Assembly: GCA_029288775.1 (NCBI GenBank)
Contig: JARIGQ010000010.1
Location: 1 to 49,479, forward strand
Direction: 5' to 3'
Source: Candidatus Nomurabacteria bacterium
GTDB lineage: Bacteria; Patescibacteriota; Minisyncoccia; Phycocordibacterales; UBA5272
DNA: 49,479 bases
In this document: positions 36,572 to 45,911 of the stretch, one piece after another
How positions within the stretch are numbered: position 1 is the stretch's first letter
Layout of the letters: every line of letters starts with the position of its first letter
Made by a program: the position numbers and the translations under genes
The notes under the pieces: generated by a model
Told to the model about the DNA's origin: nothing
The model's database searches: none
The model's input: the letters and a program-made list of their open reading frames with translations, nothing else

Positions 36572-37153
36572 TTACCGATTCATCATTTTTTTACGCACGT
36601 AGGTTCCTGTAAACCAGTTGAGAAGAACAGCAAAGCAGACGAAAATAAAACATAGGAGTTGGATACGGAGGGCTGTGGCTTTAACGGCAGTTATGCCAAA
36701 ATCTACAGACCGCAACAAGAAATAAAACATTCCAAACCATGCCGCCGTTCCAAGCATAGTAGAAAGAACAAATTTCCAAAAAGAAATCTTGTGCACTCCG
36801 GCCAAAATATGGCTAGCCAGTCGAGCTCCCCAAATAAACTTAGTAAAAAATACCAAAAGCACTCCATGCCGTTCGAAAAAGGCGGAAAAGTGTTGTGCTT
36901 CTTCCATTCGTTTCTGGACAAATTTCATTTGATAGATTCGCTCCTTTTTCGCAAATCGCCCCACCCAATACCAACTAGCATCTGCGGTAAGTGTAGCAAG
37001 AAGGGTAACGCTAAATACGATTGTAAGATTAAGATGCCCAGAAAGCGCATAGAGCATAGCAGGCAAGAGAGTAGCTCCACCCGTAAAAATAATTCCCAAA
37101 TACATCCCCGCATACACGACGTGGGCAGGTAAGTGAAGGATGAAATCCGCCAT
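36572..37153 (-). CDS. DedA-family (SNARE-associated) membrane protein
   Basis: SWYWVGRFAKKERIYQMKFVQKRMEEAQHFSAFFERHGVLLVFFTKFIWGAR. Confidence 0.85.
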   Translation of the reverse strand: MADFILHLPAHVVYAGMYLGIIFTGGATLLPAMLYALSGHLNLTIVFSVTLLATLTADASWYWVGRFAKKERIYQMKFVQKRMEEAQHFSAFFERHGVLLVFFTKFIWGARLASHILAGVHKISFWKFVLSTMLGTAAWFGMFYFLLRSVDFGITAVKATALRIQLLCFIFVCFAVLLNWFTGTYVRKKMMNR

Positions 37154-37283
37154 ATGCTATTGATGACGAACCTTCGGAGTTTCTTCTTACCTCAAGTGAC
37201 TAAGACATCATGCGCTGCTAGAGTTGTCAAAACTGAAGATTATCAACAAGTGCCAAAAGGTCGAGTGGCGCCGGCTTCGTGCA

Positions 37284-37316
37284 AAATACCGCCCCCTTGG
37301 GGCGGTATTTTTTCTC
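37284..37316. terminator. Rho-independent terminator
   Basis: AAAATACCGCCCCCTTGGGGCGGTATTTTTTCT. Confidence 0.85.
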
Positions 37317-37317
37317 C

Positions 37318-38223
37318 TTACTGATTTACCGTAAGAGAATTTCTAATTGCATCAAACGTTGACAATACTTTCTTTTCATCAAATTCTTTTACAGTACCTG
37401 TAGGATAATTCTCAATCACTCCATAGTGAATGAAATACCGGACGGCTACACAAGGATTCGTTCCCGGAATTGCATATACACGCTCTTCGTAGCGGTTACC
37501 AGCACCGGCCCCTGTGGAGGAAGCAAATGAATAGGTTGTGTCATGTTGCGTAATTGTCTGAGAACTTACCCCATTACTTTCTGAAAGAAAAGTCGTGGCA
37601 AGGCACTCCGTTTGATTTGGAAGTTGTTCAACACTTATATAGGAATCAGAAGCAAGATTGGTTCCCGTGACATAGTCTGTAGGGACCGTATATTTCACAC
37701 CTTTTATTTCCTTACCTGGACCTTTATTGGTATACGCATACGATTCATCAGCAACAAATCCGTCCGGAGTACGAAGCGAAAAGGTTCCGTTCGGAGCGTG
37801 ATAGACATGAGACAGATCCCCTTCTTGATCCTTTACAGAAACACAGCCACGATAATTTTTCTCCTGATTGTTTTCAAGCACGAGCGCTCCATTTCCTTTT
37901 CCCCAAAACACAAAAGATTCATCTTTATTTGCATACCGCACCCCATCTGCAGAAATGGTTTGCATAAGATCAAGCTTTCTGCCATCACTTAATTCAATAT
38001 GAGCCTTACCTGTAAGATGTGGCATATCGCCTTCATTTTTCGGAGGAGTAATGGTTCCCGCATAAAGAGTAGCTTGTATGGTTTTATTTTCATCACACAC
38101 AAAAGCAAGGTGAAGCGGCACATCCCCTTCTCCGCCTATGGAATGATGTTTCCACCCCAAAGCAACTGCGATAGCAATAATGCCGATCAACACAATACCT
38201 ATAATAGTTTGTCTAGATTTCAT
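37318..38223 (-). CDS. Hypothetical anchored lipid-facing/secreted protein
   Basis: N-terminal TM, MliC-like start (LAFVCDENKTIQATLY...VLENNQEKNYRGCV). Confidence 0.6.
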   Translation of the reverse strand: MKSRQTIIGIVLIGIIAIAVALGWKHHSIGGEGDVPLHLAFVCDENKTIQATLYAGTITPPKNEGDMPHLTGKAHIELSDGRKLDLMQTISADGVRYANKDESFVFWGKGNGALVLENNQEKNYRGCVSVKDQEGDLSHVYHAPNGTFSLRTPDGFVADESYAYTNKGPGKEIKGVKYTVPTDYVTGTNLASDSYISVEQLPNQTECLATTFLSESNGVSSQTITQHDTTYSFASSTGAGAGNRYEERVYAIPGTNPCVAVRYFIHYGVIENYPTGTVKEFDEKKVLSTFDAIRNSLTVNQ

Positions 38224-38247
38224 ACTTGTTGTAGTGTATAGCTATTT

Positions 38248-38949
38248 TCATTGAAAAGCTAATGGAACCTCTATGAGAAGCATTCTTCCCTTGCTTCTAG
38301 TTGCCATCGTCACTGTGTCTACCTCGCTAATACCGAGAGCATCTCGTGGACCAAGCTGAGTCTCCGCAATAGAAGCTTCTCCGTCGATAATAAAAACATA
38401 CAAGCCATTACCTTTAGTTATGGCGTATGAAAGCGACTGATCTTTCTCAACTACTGCAAAGGAAATACCTGCATCTTGGTTAATCATGAGAGCGTCTTTT
38501 CCTACCAATTGGGTAGAACCTACCGAAAGTGAATTAAAATCGAAGGATCTTTGCTCGTACCTGGGCTGAAGCCCGTATTCCCGCGGCTCAATCCATAGCT
38601 GAAAGAGCTCCAAAGGCTCATGAGGCGAATCATTGTATTCCGAATGGGATACCCCCGTTCCAGCCGACATAACCTGTACATCCCCTGCAGGCACCGTACC
38701 ACTATTACCCATGCTGTCTGTATGCGTCACTGTTCCCTTCATTACAATAGTAATGATTTCCATATCCTGATGAGCATGAGTTCCGAATCCTTGGGCAGGC
38801 GCTACGCGGTCGTCATTTAATACACGTAGTGCACCAAAACCCATGCGAGTAGGTTCAAACCAATCGGCAAAACTAAAACTATACCTGGTTGAAAGCCAAC
38901 CATACTCTCCTTGTCCACGCTCTTCTGCTTTATGAAATACAGTCTTCAT
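38248..38949 (-). CDS. Pirin-family protein (YhhW-like)
   Basis: YSFSFADWFEPTRMGFGALRVLNDDRVAPAQGFGTHAHQDMEIITIVMKGTVTHTDSMGN. Confidence 0.95.
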   Translation of the reverse strand: MKTVFHKAEERGQGEYGWLSTRYSFSFADWFEPTRMGFGALRVLNDDRVAPAQGFGTHAHQDMEIITIVMKGTVTHTDSMGNSGTVPAGDVQVMSAGTGVSHSEYNDSPHEPLELFQLWIEPREYGLQPRYEQRSFDFNSLSVGSTQLVGKDALMINQDAGISFAVVEKDQSLSYAITKGNGLYVFIIDGEASIAETQLGPRDALGISEVDTVTMATRSKGRMLLIEVPLAFQ

Positions 38950-38989
38950 TGCGTTGTTCAGTGATAAAGTTGTTTTTAATCAATAATGG

Positions 38990-39448
38990 TTATGAAGTAA
39001 CTATAAAATGAAGTATATAATCCGAGACCCCTGTCACACCACTTTTAGAAATCAAATCAACTGTTCCTTGGCCATCAAATTCAAAATAATAGGACCAACA
39101 ATTCTCCTTAACCGTGGACGTTGCCGCTGCTCCATACTCCCCGCTATCCGCTACCCATGTCGCAGTTGCTCCGTTTGAAGCAAGTGCAACGTTTACATTG
39201 GGATAAATATCTTTAGGAATAGCAATATACATTCGAGTGGCATTGCGCACGGTGGTAGTTGTTCCATTGGGAAGCGCCCCGCATGCAGAGAGCTTGTTTT
39301 GCACCTCTTGTGAACTTGCCTTTGGCTGCAATCTATTCTCAGCATATTGCTGATGGGTAATAGAACTGTCACGTTGAAGGAAAAAGGCAACTAGCAACAA
39401 TCCAATAACAACAATGATAATCCAAAGCAAAAGTCTGGTACTTCTCAT
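38990..39448 (-). CDS. Hypothetical anchored protein
   Basis: N-terminal TM MRSTRLLLWIIIVVIGLLLVAFF. Confidence 0.6.
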   Translation of the reverse strand: MRSTRLLLWIIIVVIGLLLVAFFLQRDSSITHQQYAENRLQPKASSQEVQNKLSACGALPNGTTTTVRNATRMYIAIPKDIYPNVNVALASNGATATWVADSGEYGAAATSTVKENCWSYYFEFDGQGTVDLISKSGVTGVSDYILHFIVTS

Positions 39449-39485
39449 ATGTAGATGAGACGTACCAAAGGCACTATTGTGACAT

Positions 39486-39635
39486 TTAGCCAAGCGCCGC
39501 TCCCAAATAATACGGCCAAATGATAATAGCCATAATGAGCTGCTGTACACCAAGATGGAGATACCCTACGGTAAAAAGCCACCCTATAATCCACAAGCCA
39601 GAAAACGTATGATTTTCTATTCTAATGCGTTCCAT
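39486..39635 (-). CDS. Small two-TM protein, 49 aa
   Basis: Manual translation MERIRIENHTFSGLWIIGWLFTVGYLHLGVQQLIMAIIIWPYYLGAALG*. Confidence 0.6.
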   Translation of the reverse strand: MERIRIENHTFSGLWIIGWLFTVGYLHLGVQQLIMAIIIWPYYLGAALG

Positions 39636-39636
39636 A

Positions 39637-39990
39637 CTAGAGATCTTTACCGTTATAAGGCACACGATTAAGGGTAGTCAGATCAATAGCGTCTAGTGAT
39701 CTGACGTTAACAGCAATCATTGTATTACCTGCTCCATCCTCGCCCCGTGCAAAAGCCTCTACACCACAGATTGCACAAAAGGTATGAGCAATTTTCATGG
39801 TGTTGAACCTATATTCCGTAAGTTCATTCTCACCCTGTAAAAGGGTAAAGGCATCTTGGGGTACAAACTGAAGCAGTAGCCCTTTGATTTGACAATGGGA
39901 ACAATTACATTCGATCACCTTCTCTGAGAGATCGATTCGCACCTCGTACCTGACTTTTTTACAATGACATCCCCCGTGTTTGGTTTCCAT
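39637..39990 (-). CDS. GFA-domain (glutathione-dependent formaldehyde-activating-like) protein
   Basis: GGCHCKKVRYEVR, CNCSHCQIKG, YRFNTMKIAHTFCAICGVEAFARG. Confidence 0.9.
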   Translation of the reverse strand: METKHGGCHCKKVRYEVRIDLSEKVIECNCSHCQIKGLLLQFVPQDAFTLLQGENELTEYRFNTMKIAHTFCAICGVEAFARGEDGAGNTMIAVNVRSLDAIDLTTLNRVPYNGKDL

Positions 39991-40011
39991 ATACTATAGA
40001 GACGGGGAATG

Positions 40012-40410
40012 TTACACCTTTGTTACGTAGAACATAATCACACTTACCAAAGCGACCACCCATGTCCCCCACGCAATATCGACAAGCGTAAGCGTCCATG
40101 AATACTGCTTCAAAATAGCCAAGTTGGTAAAATCATATATTGCATACGCGACAAAGCCAAAAAGTGCACCATACGCCCACGCGTTTCCAAAGGATGTAGC
40201 TCGTGACACCACAAACACCCACAAACCAATGGAAGCGATGATATAGACAAGCGGTACAGCGGGGAGGTATGTTGCAATCGATCCACCACTCACTTCTACA
40301 TGCGCCCCAAATTGTCGTATATAAAATTGCTTAGCAAGCAATGCAACCCACAAGAAATCTATACCTATAAACGCTACTGTCCCGACTGCAATTGAAATAA
40401 AAGATTGCAT
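40012..40410 (-). CDS. DUF2177 family membrane protein
   Basis: DFLWVALLAKQFYIRQFG, GALFGFVAYAIYDFTNLAILKQYSWTLTLVDIAWGTWV. Confidence 0.88.
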   Translation of the reverse strand: MQSFISIAVGTVAFIGIDFLWVALLAKQFYIRQFGAHVEVSGGSIATYLPAVPLVYIIASIGLWVFVVSRATSFGNAWAYGALFGFVAYAIYDFTNLAILKQYSWTLTLVDIAWGTWVVALVSVIMFYVTKV

Positions 40411-40413
40411 AGA

Positions 40414-40836
40414 TTACTTCGTGTCCTTTTGTAATTTCCACGTATCCCCTGCTCCATGTCCCGCCATAAACAGTAATCCCGCAAGCATGGTGAAGTGATC
40501 AATAAAGAAACCGAATTCTGCTTGGCTTCCTATCCACATTGCCGGCCCATGAAAAGCAAAAGCTAGAAATACCACATACACCGCTCCAAGAAGTGCCGCT
40601 TCGCGAAAATACACTCCAAAAATAAAAGCCAGAGCTAAGCCCAATTCAAAGAAAGCTGCAATCCAGATAAGCACCACCGGATACGGCCAGGAATGCAAGG
40701 CCGCCACATACGCTGCTTGGCTTTGAATATCCATAAACTTCATCACCGAAGCCATAAGAAATAATCCACCCATTAATAATCGGGCAACAAGGAGCGCATG
40801 AGTGCTCCAGAAACGAGCGTGTGCAAAGTTTTTCAT
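40414..40836 (-). CDS. DoxX-family membrane protein
   Basis: LLVARLLMGGLFLMASVMKFMDIQSQAAYV; four-TM pattern. Confidence 0.85.
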   Translation of the reverse strand: MKNFAHARFWSTHALLVARLLMGGLFLMASVMKFMDIQSQAAYVAALHSWPYPVVLIWIAAFFELGLALAFIFGVYFREAALLGAVYVVFLAFAFHGPAMWIGSQAEFGFFIDHFTMLAGLLFMAGHGAGDTWKLQKDTK

Positions 40837-40942
40837 AATGCGTTAGGTATGAATTGATAACACCATAAAGTATAGCACTTGAAAAGTTGCACAGCTTATA
40901 ATTATTTTTATACTGAAGCTATAGAACGTTTGTTCTATAGCT

Positions 40943-41509
40943 ATGCTCTGCCCCACTCTTTTTGATACAACACATACGATTCCTCGCAATCTTATTTCCC
41001 ACGGAGGAGAAGCTATTTATCATGCCAAAATCTTTGAGGAAAGCTTCGCCGATCACGTGTATGAAAAACTGCTCCATGAAGTAGACTGGCGGCCGGATGA
41101 ATGGGTTATCTACAACAAAGAATATCTCACGCGTCGGAAAGTATATTGGTATTCAAAACGAAGAGCATGGCCTCAAGAACTTCTCATCATGAAGGAAAAG
41201 GTAGAAGCTCTTACCGGGGCACGGTATACCAATGTCCTTCTTAATCTCTACGAATCAGGAGAAGTTGGATTGGGATGGCATGCCGACAAAGAATCTCGCT
41301 CAGAAAATGCAAGCATTGCTTCGGTGTCTCTAGGTGCAGAACGGAGATTTGATTTGCGACATAATGATACGGGTGAAAAAGTTTCTATTATTTTGGAACA
41401 CGGTTCTCTTTTGGAAATGAAAGGAGATCTTCAGCATTTCTGGAAACATCACGTACCTAAAGCAAAAAAGATCCTTCACCCCCGCATTAATTTGACCTTC
41501 CGCACCTAA
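40943..41509 (+). CDS. alkB: AlkB-like 2OG-Fe(II) dioxygenase
   Basis: NVLLNLYESGEVGLGWHADKE (HxD), GSLLEMKGDLQHFWKHHVPK, RINLTFR. Confidence 0.93.
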   Translation: MLCPTLFDTTHTIPRNLISHGGEAIYHAKIFEESFADHVYEKLLHEVDWRPDEWVIYNKEYLTRRKVYWYSKRRAWPQELLIMKEKVEALTGARYTNVLLNLYESGEVGLGWHADKESRSENASIASVSLGAERRFDLRHNDTGEKVSIILEHGSLLEMKGDLQHFWKHHVPKAKKILHPRINLTFRT

Positions 41510-41564
41510 AAAAGGGCGTAACAATCAAAAGGTTTGTACGTCTTTATACATAGAGTGTAAAAGC

Positions 41565-42515
41565 ATGCTTTCTTACGCAGGCTATTTCAGTCATATCTTT
41601 ATGAATTTCCCCCACCCCACTATAGGAGTACTCATCTACACCCATGACCGCGTACATGACGCGCGTATCAACATGGAACTTATCCGGAACCTCTGGTCAC
41701 AAAGTGAGCTACTCCGCGATGTGTGCATCGTGCACGCCTTTAATGGGAAAGAGGCCTGGTGGCCTTCCTTGTACTTGGAAGACTCGCTAGTACGCACTGA
41801 CAACCCTGGACACTATGAAGGTGCAGAACTTCTGGTAAATGAAGGGGTACGAACATTCCAAAACAAGTACCCTACTATTGATTACGTTATAGTACTTGCT
41901 TCAGATACCTGGTGCGTCAAACCAGCGTACATAGAACACCTTATAAAAGAAATGCGCACCCAACATACAGTGCTTGCCACTTGTGCCTGGGGAGACCTTA
42001 CACAACAAGACATGTTTTATAACGGCATGGCCTTAGACTTTTTTATTATTGATCTTGCGTGGGCAACCAAACATCATCTCTTCCCCATGAGATACAAAGC
42101 TTTTGCCGATCAGTACGAAGAAGCCTTCATGTATCAAGATATGCTAGTCTACCCGGAACGTGTCTTTGCGCTTCGATTCAAACAAGCAGTAATGCATGAA
42201 TTAAAAATCCCAAGCGACTCGTTGCAAAGATCTATACTCGAAAGTCGCATTCACCACATGCTGGAACGCGAACCAATTCATATAGATGAAAGGAATACCG
42301 AGCGCGTCATGTACTGGAAAGAGTTAGGGATCCTCACGCATCATGATGCACATGCAAAACAACAAGCACTTCGCGAGTGGAATATTCCGCTCGGACCAGA
42401 AGGCAGGCGCTTTATTCGCGCTACAACTTTTGACTATTTCAACAACCCAACACTTTCCAGTAAGAAAATAGTGATACCACCTAATTCTACGCACCAAGAA
42501 AAACAATCTCACTAG
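41565..42515 (+). CDS. Glycosyltransferase-like hypothetical protein (tentative)
   Basis: HPTIGVLIYTHDRVHDARINMELI...TIDYVIVLASDTWCVKPAYIEHLI resembles a GT-A fold N-terminus. Confidence 0.5.
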   Translation: MLSYAGYFSHIFMNFPHPTIGVLIYTHDRVHDARINMELIRNLWSQSELLRDVCIVHAFNGKEAWWPSLYLEDSLVRTDNPGHYEGAELLVNEGVRTFQNKYPTIDYVIVLASDTWCVKPAYIEHLIKEMRTQHTVLATCAWGDLTQQDMFYNGMALDFFIIDLAWATKHHLFPMRYKAFADQYEEAFMYQDMLVYPERVFALRFKQAVMHELKIPSDSLQRSILESRIHHMLEREPIHIDERNTERVMYWKELGILTHHDAHAKQQALREWNIPLGPEGRRFIRATTFDYFNNPTLSSKKIVIPPNSTHQEKQSH

Positions 42516-42539
42516 AATCCACAGGTTCTCATAAAATAA

Positions 42540-42566
42540 ATGAAAGCCGGCTTGTGCCGGCTTTCA
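42540..42566. terminator. Rho-independent terminator
   Basis: TGAAAGCCGGCTTGTGCCGGCTTTCA. Confidence 0.7.
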
Positions 42567-43181
42567 GACGATGATGTGACCATCCGGACCAATCTGACGT
42601 TTCTCGATGTGAAATTCGTTAAAAGGCGCTTCGAAAGGTTCCGCTCGCCAAACACGAGGGTGCTGCGAATCGTCGTGTGCGGGATGTAAGCGATTGACCC
42701 CTTCTTGCTTTCGCCTCCATGCGCGCAGTTCGTACATGAAAAAGGCCATACGGAGATGTTGGATGCTTTGATGAAATTCGTCTGGCTGAACGTATTCCAA
42801 ATGATCGATCATGGCACGAAAAAGCTCTTGGGTTAAAATTCCAGGCCATTTTCTCATGTATACAATAACCCCACCTGAACGTCTAAGAAAAACAAAATGC
42901 TGAGGAATGTTTCCAGCGACGATCTTATAGTGATGGCCTTGATTAAGAACCTGCACCCGAAACCCGTTTCCTACGGATACCTTTTCCATTTCAAGCCATT
43001 CGATGGCATCCTTGGATTCTATACAAGGAAGCACCATGTCGAGATACCGCGTCCTATGGAGCGCAATCTTCACAAGCGAAGCATACACATGCCTATCAAA
43101 CGGGGGAGCAAACGTAAAACGCTGATAACCTCCGCCCAACTGATCAAGCTCGTACGTATATCCTGGGTCAAGAACTCTCAT
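42564..43181 (-). CDS. Hypothetical protein, 205 aa
   Basis: Intact ORF between terminator and intergenic. Confidence 0.6.
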   Translation of the reverse strand: MRVLDPGYTYELDQLGGGYQRFTFAPPFDRHVYASLVKIALHRTRYLDMVLPCIESKDAIEWLEMEKVSVGNGFRVQVLNQGHHYKIVAGNIPQHFVFLRRSGGVIVYMRKWPGILTQELFRAMIDHLEYVQPDEFHQSIQHLRMAFFMYELRAWRRKQEGVNRLHPAHDDSQHPRVWRAEPFEAPFNEFHIEKRQIGPDGHIIV

Positions 43182-43215
43182 TAAAGAACTCCTTTCTCCC
43201 CAGAGTATACAGCCT

Positions 43216-43461
43216 TTACCTATGAGTACAGCCGGCCCAGCAACAAGGTCGACGCATACCGCCTCTCATCTTAGATAGGGCTTTTTCTATCCTAATCGTG
43301 CGAGTCTCAGCTTTTTTCCCCGAAGTCACCCAACAAATCCACTCATTACGCGCAAGCGGAGTAATGTCCTGCCATACTTTCAAGACTTTTTCATCTCCTG
43401 TGATTGCTTTCCGCAAATCAGCAGGCATTGTATGTACGACACCTCCTGCTACTGTTGCCAT
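43216..43461 (-). CDS. YdeI/OmpD-associated family protein
   Basis: MPADLRKAITGDEKVLKVWQDITPLARNEWICWVTSGKKAETRTIRIEKALSKM. Confidence 0.8.
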   Translation of the reverse strand: MATVAGGVVHTMPADLRKAITGDEKVLKVWQDITPLARNEWICWVTSGKKAETRTIRIEKALSKMRGGMRRPCCWAGCTHR

Positions 43462-43463
43462 AG

Positions 43464-43715
43464 CTACTTAGAAAAAAGATGAGAACCTTTGAGTTTAAGC
43501 ACACCGAAGAGATAAATAAGATCGAGAATGCTGGCGGTATTAACAATAAGCAATACAATAAACCACTTTCCATGCCCTCTGCGACCAGCATGCCAAAGCG
43601 CCAACCCTTTCCAAAACAAACTCCAAAGCACAAGAAGAAGTAAAAGGGTACCCCCTACAGGAATCCAAGTTGGTACAGTAGAAGATAAGGTTGATGAAAA
43701 TGTTGAAGTGTTCAT
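43464..43715 (-). CDS. DUF5652-like small membrane protein
   Basis: VLWSLFWKGLALWHAGRRGHGKWFIVLLIVNTASILDLIYLF. Confidence 0.8.
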   Translation of the reverse strand: MNTSTFSSTLSSTVPTWIPVGGTLLLLLVLWSLFWKGLALWHAGRRGHGKWFIVLLIVNTASILDLIYLFGVLKLKGSHLFSK

Positions 43716-43742
43716 AAGAATAAGTATAACTCTATAAAGCGC

Positions 43743-45326
43743 TTACATACTAAAGGCCTCCCCTTCTGCTTCTTGCCGTGCTTCATGCTTAAGTGGTATT
43801 TCTTTGAGGAAGAGTGCCAATACAAACGCTATAAGCGTAAACGGAATTGCATATAGGAACATATCATGGAAGGAACGAGCAAACGCTTCAAGAATTGTGT
43901 ATTGAACCGAAGATGGTAAAGTGCGTATCATTGCTGCTCCTCCGTTCAAACTCGCACTATTGAAAGACATGGTTCCCGCTCCTGCTGGAGTAAGCTCCTG
44001 AATATGAACCGTAAGACGATTTGCGAGTATCGCTCCAAAGATCGCGGCACCAAACGTTCCTCCAAGCGAACGGAAAAACGTCACTGCGGCCGTAGCAGCA
44101 CCCAAATGCTTTACGTCGCTTGAATTTTGAACGGCAAGTGTCATGATCTGCATAAAAAGTCCAATACCAAGACCTGTCACAAACATTGCACCTCCGAGCG
44201 CCACTTCAGAAATCGTAAGTGAAATAAATGAAAGAAGATAAAATCCTAAAGCGAGAACAAGTGATCCTACAATTGGAAAGATTTTATACTTCCCCGTATG
44301 AGACACCATGCGTCCTGAAAAAATGGAAGCGACTAACAGTCCTCCTACAAGCGGAAGCATAAGAAGCCCTGACTTGGTAGCTGAAAAACCTCGCACGATT
44401 TGTTGATATTCCGGAAGATAGATAATCGCCGCAAACATACCCAATCCCGCCACAAGGGAAAGAAGTGAAGACACACGGAAAATACTGCTGCGGAATAATT
44501 CGGGAGGAAGTATAGGCTCCTTGGCATAATGCTCCCAAATAACAAAAGCAATTCCAAGAATAATCCCCGCCACAATAAGGCCAATAATCATACTTGAGCC
44601 CCATGCATAGGTTGTTCCACCCCACACGGCAGCCAAAAGAAGCGCTATGGATCCAACCGAAATAAGAAGTGCTCCCAAATAATCTATTGAATGATCCGTG
44701 TGGTGCACCTTCGTATGGAGTTTCATCCAAATGACAATGAGCGCCAGAACACCGAGCGGCAAGTTGATATAGAAAATCCATCTCCAACTAAGTGCATCCG
44801 TAAAATAGCCACCAAGAAGCGGACCTACGACACTCGATAGTCCCCATACTGCACCAAATACTCCTTGATACTTTCCACGCTCACGCATTGGCACAACATC
44901 TCCAATAGTTGCCAAGACAAGCGTCATAAGGCCTCCGGCGCCAATTCCTTGAATACCACGATAGATCACAAGCTGCACCATGCTTTGGGAAAGCCCTGCA
45001 AGTACCGAACCTATCAGAAAAATTCCCACGGCAATCAAAAGCATTCTCTTTCGTCCGAAAAGATCCGAAAGCTTACCATAAAGTGGAGTAGTGACTGCAC
45101 TTGTGAGCATATAAGCGGTCACTACCCAAGAAAGCTCATTAAGTGCGTTAAAGTCGCTCGCAATGCGCGGCAATGCCGTAGATACAATTGTCTGATCCAA
45201 CGCCGCTAAAAGCATCGTAAGCATAAGCGCTCCCAATACGACCCAAAGCGAGCTTTCTTTTTTAGCTGTGTCTTGCAGTACCCCTTGTGCATGTTCTGCC
45301 ATATTGTTTGTAGACGAAGGACCCAT
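43743..45326 (-). CDS. MFS drug transporter, DHA2 (EmrB/QacA) family
   Basis: LAALDQTIVSTALPRIASDFNALNELSWVVTAYMLTSAVTTPLYGKLSDLFGRKRMLL. Confidence 0.95.
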   Translation of the reverse strand: MGPSSTNNMAEHAQGVLQDTAKKESSLWVVLGALMLTMLLAALDQTIVSTALPRIASDFNALNELSWVVTAYMLTSAVTTPLYGKLSDLFGRKRMLLIAVGIFLIGSVLAGLSQSMVQLVIYRGIQGIGAGGLMTLVLATIGDVVPMRERGKYQGVFGAVWGLSSVVGPLLGGYFTDALSWRWIFYINLPLGVLALIVIWMKLHTKVHHTDHSIDYLGALLISVGSIALLLAAVWGGTTYAWGSSMIIGLIVAGIILGIAFVIWEHYAKEPILPPELFRSSIFRVSSLLSLVAGLGMFAAIIYLPEYQQIVRGFSATKSGLLMLPLVGGLLVASIFSGRMVSHTGKYKIFPIVGSLVLALGFYLLSFISLTISEVALGGAMFVTGLGIGLFMQIMTLAVQNSSDVKHLGAATAAVTFFRSLGGTFGAAIFGAILANRLTVHIQELTPAGAGTMSFNSASLNGGAAMIRTLPSSVQYTILEAFARSFHDMFLYAIPFTLIAFVLALFLKEIPLKHEARQEAEGEAFSM

Positions 45327-45398
45327 AATGAGCCTTACTGATTAATTTCTTAAGTATACCAAGTTTATATGCTTCCCTCTATTGACATTCTCGCGCAC

Positions 45399-45560
45399 TT
45401 AGGACATTTTATATCCCACATAAATACCAATGAACCCTCCCAGGCCGCTCAAAAGAACCCCTGAGATAGAAAAAAGTCCTGCGTCCCATAGACTTGGAAT
45501 CATACCCCCGAGCATAGTGCCTATTGTCATTCCTATCCAAATAGATGTTTTTTGTGACAT
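45399..45560 (-). CDS. Small membrane protein, 53 aa
   Basis: Manual translation MSQKTSIWIGMTIGTMLGGMIPSLWDAGLFSISGVLLSGLGGFIGIYVGYKMS*. Confidence 0.6.
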   Translation of the reverse strand: MSQKTSIWIGMTIGTMLGGMIPSLWDAGLFSISGVLLSGLGGFIGIYVGYKMS

Positions 45561-45604
45561 GGTTAAAGTATAAACAATATTTTTATATTAAAACATTACC
45601 ATCC

Positions 45605-45868
45605 TTAATGTACATATAAACACAGAACTCCCACAAGAAGCAGCTGAATACAAATCGCGCTCCACAGTTTTCGTAAAGATGAAGTCGCAACCATATACGC
45701 TGTTAAAGAAACAATATACACCATAAGCGCCACCCCGAGTACCACTACAAGATTCGGCCCTTCCGGATCATGTTGAAAGAAAAAGAAACTACGAGAAAAA
45801 ATAAGCGCTGTAATCCCTAAGGCTATAAGCGCTCTTGTGTCGTAACGGGAAGATATATTTTTACTCAT
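45605..45868 (-). CDS. Small multi-TM protein
   Basis: MSKNISSRYDTRALIALGITALIFSRSFFFF...; hydrophobic. Confidence 0.6.
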   Translation of the reverse strand: MSKNISSRYDTRALIALGITALIFSRSFFFFQHDPEGPNLVVVLGVALMVYIVSLTAYMVATSSLRKLWSAICIQLLLVGVLCLYVH

Positions 45869-45911
45869 TATTTCAGTATAACGGAAGCCGAAAAAGACAA
45901 GGCTATGTACC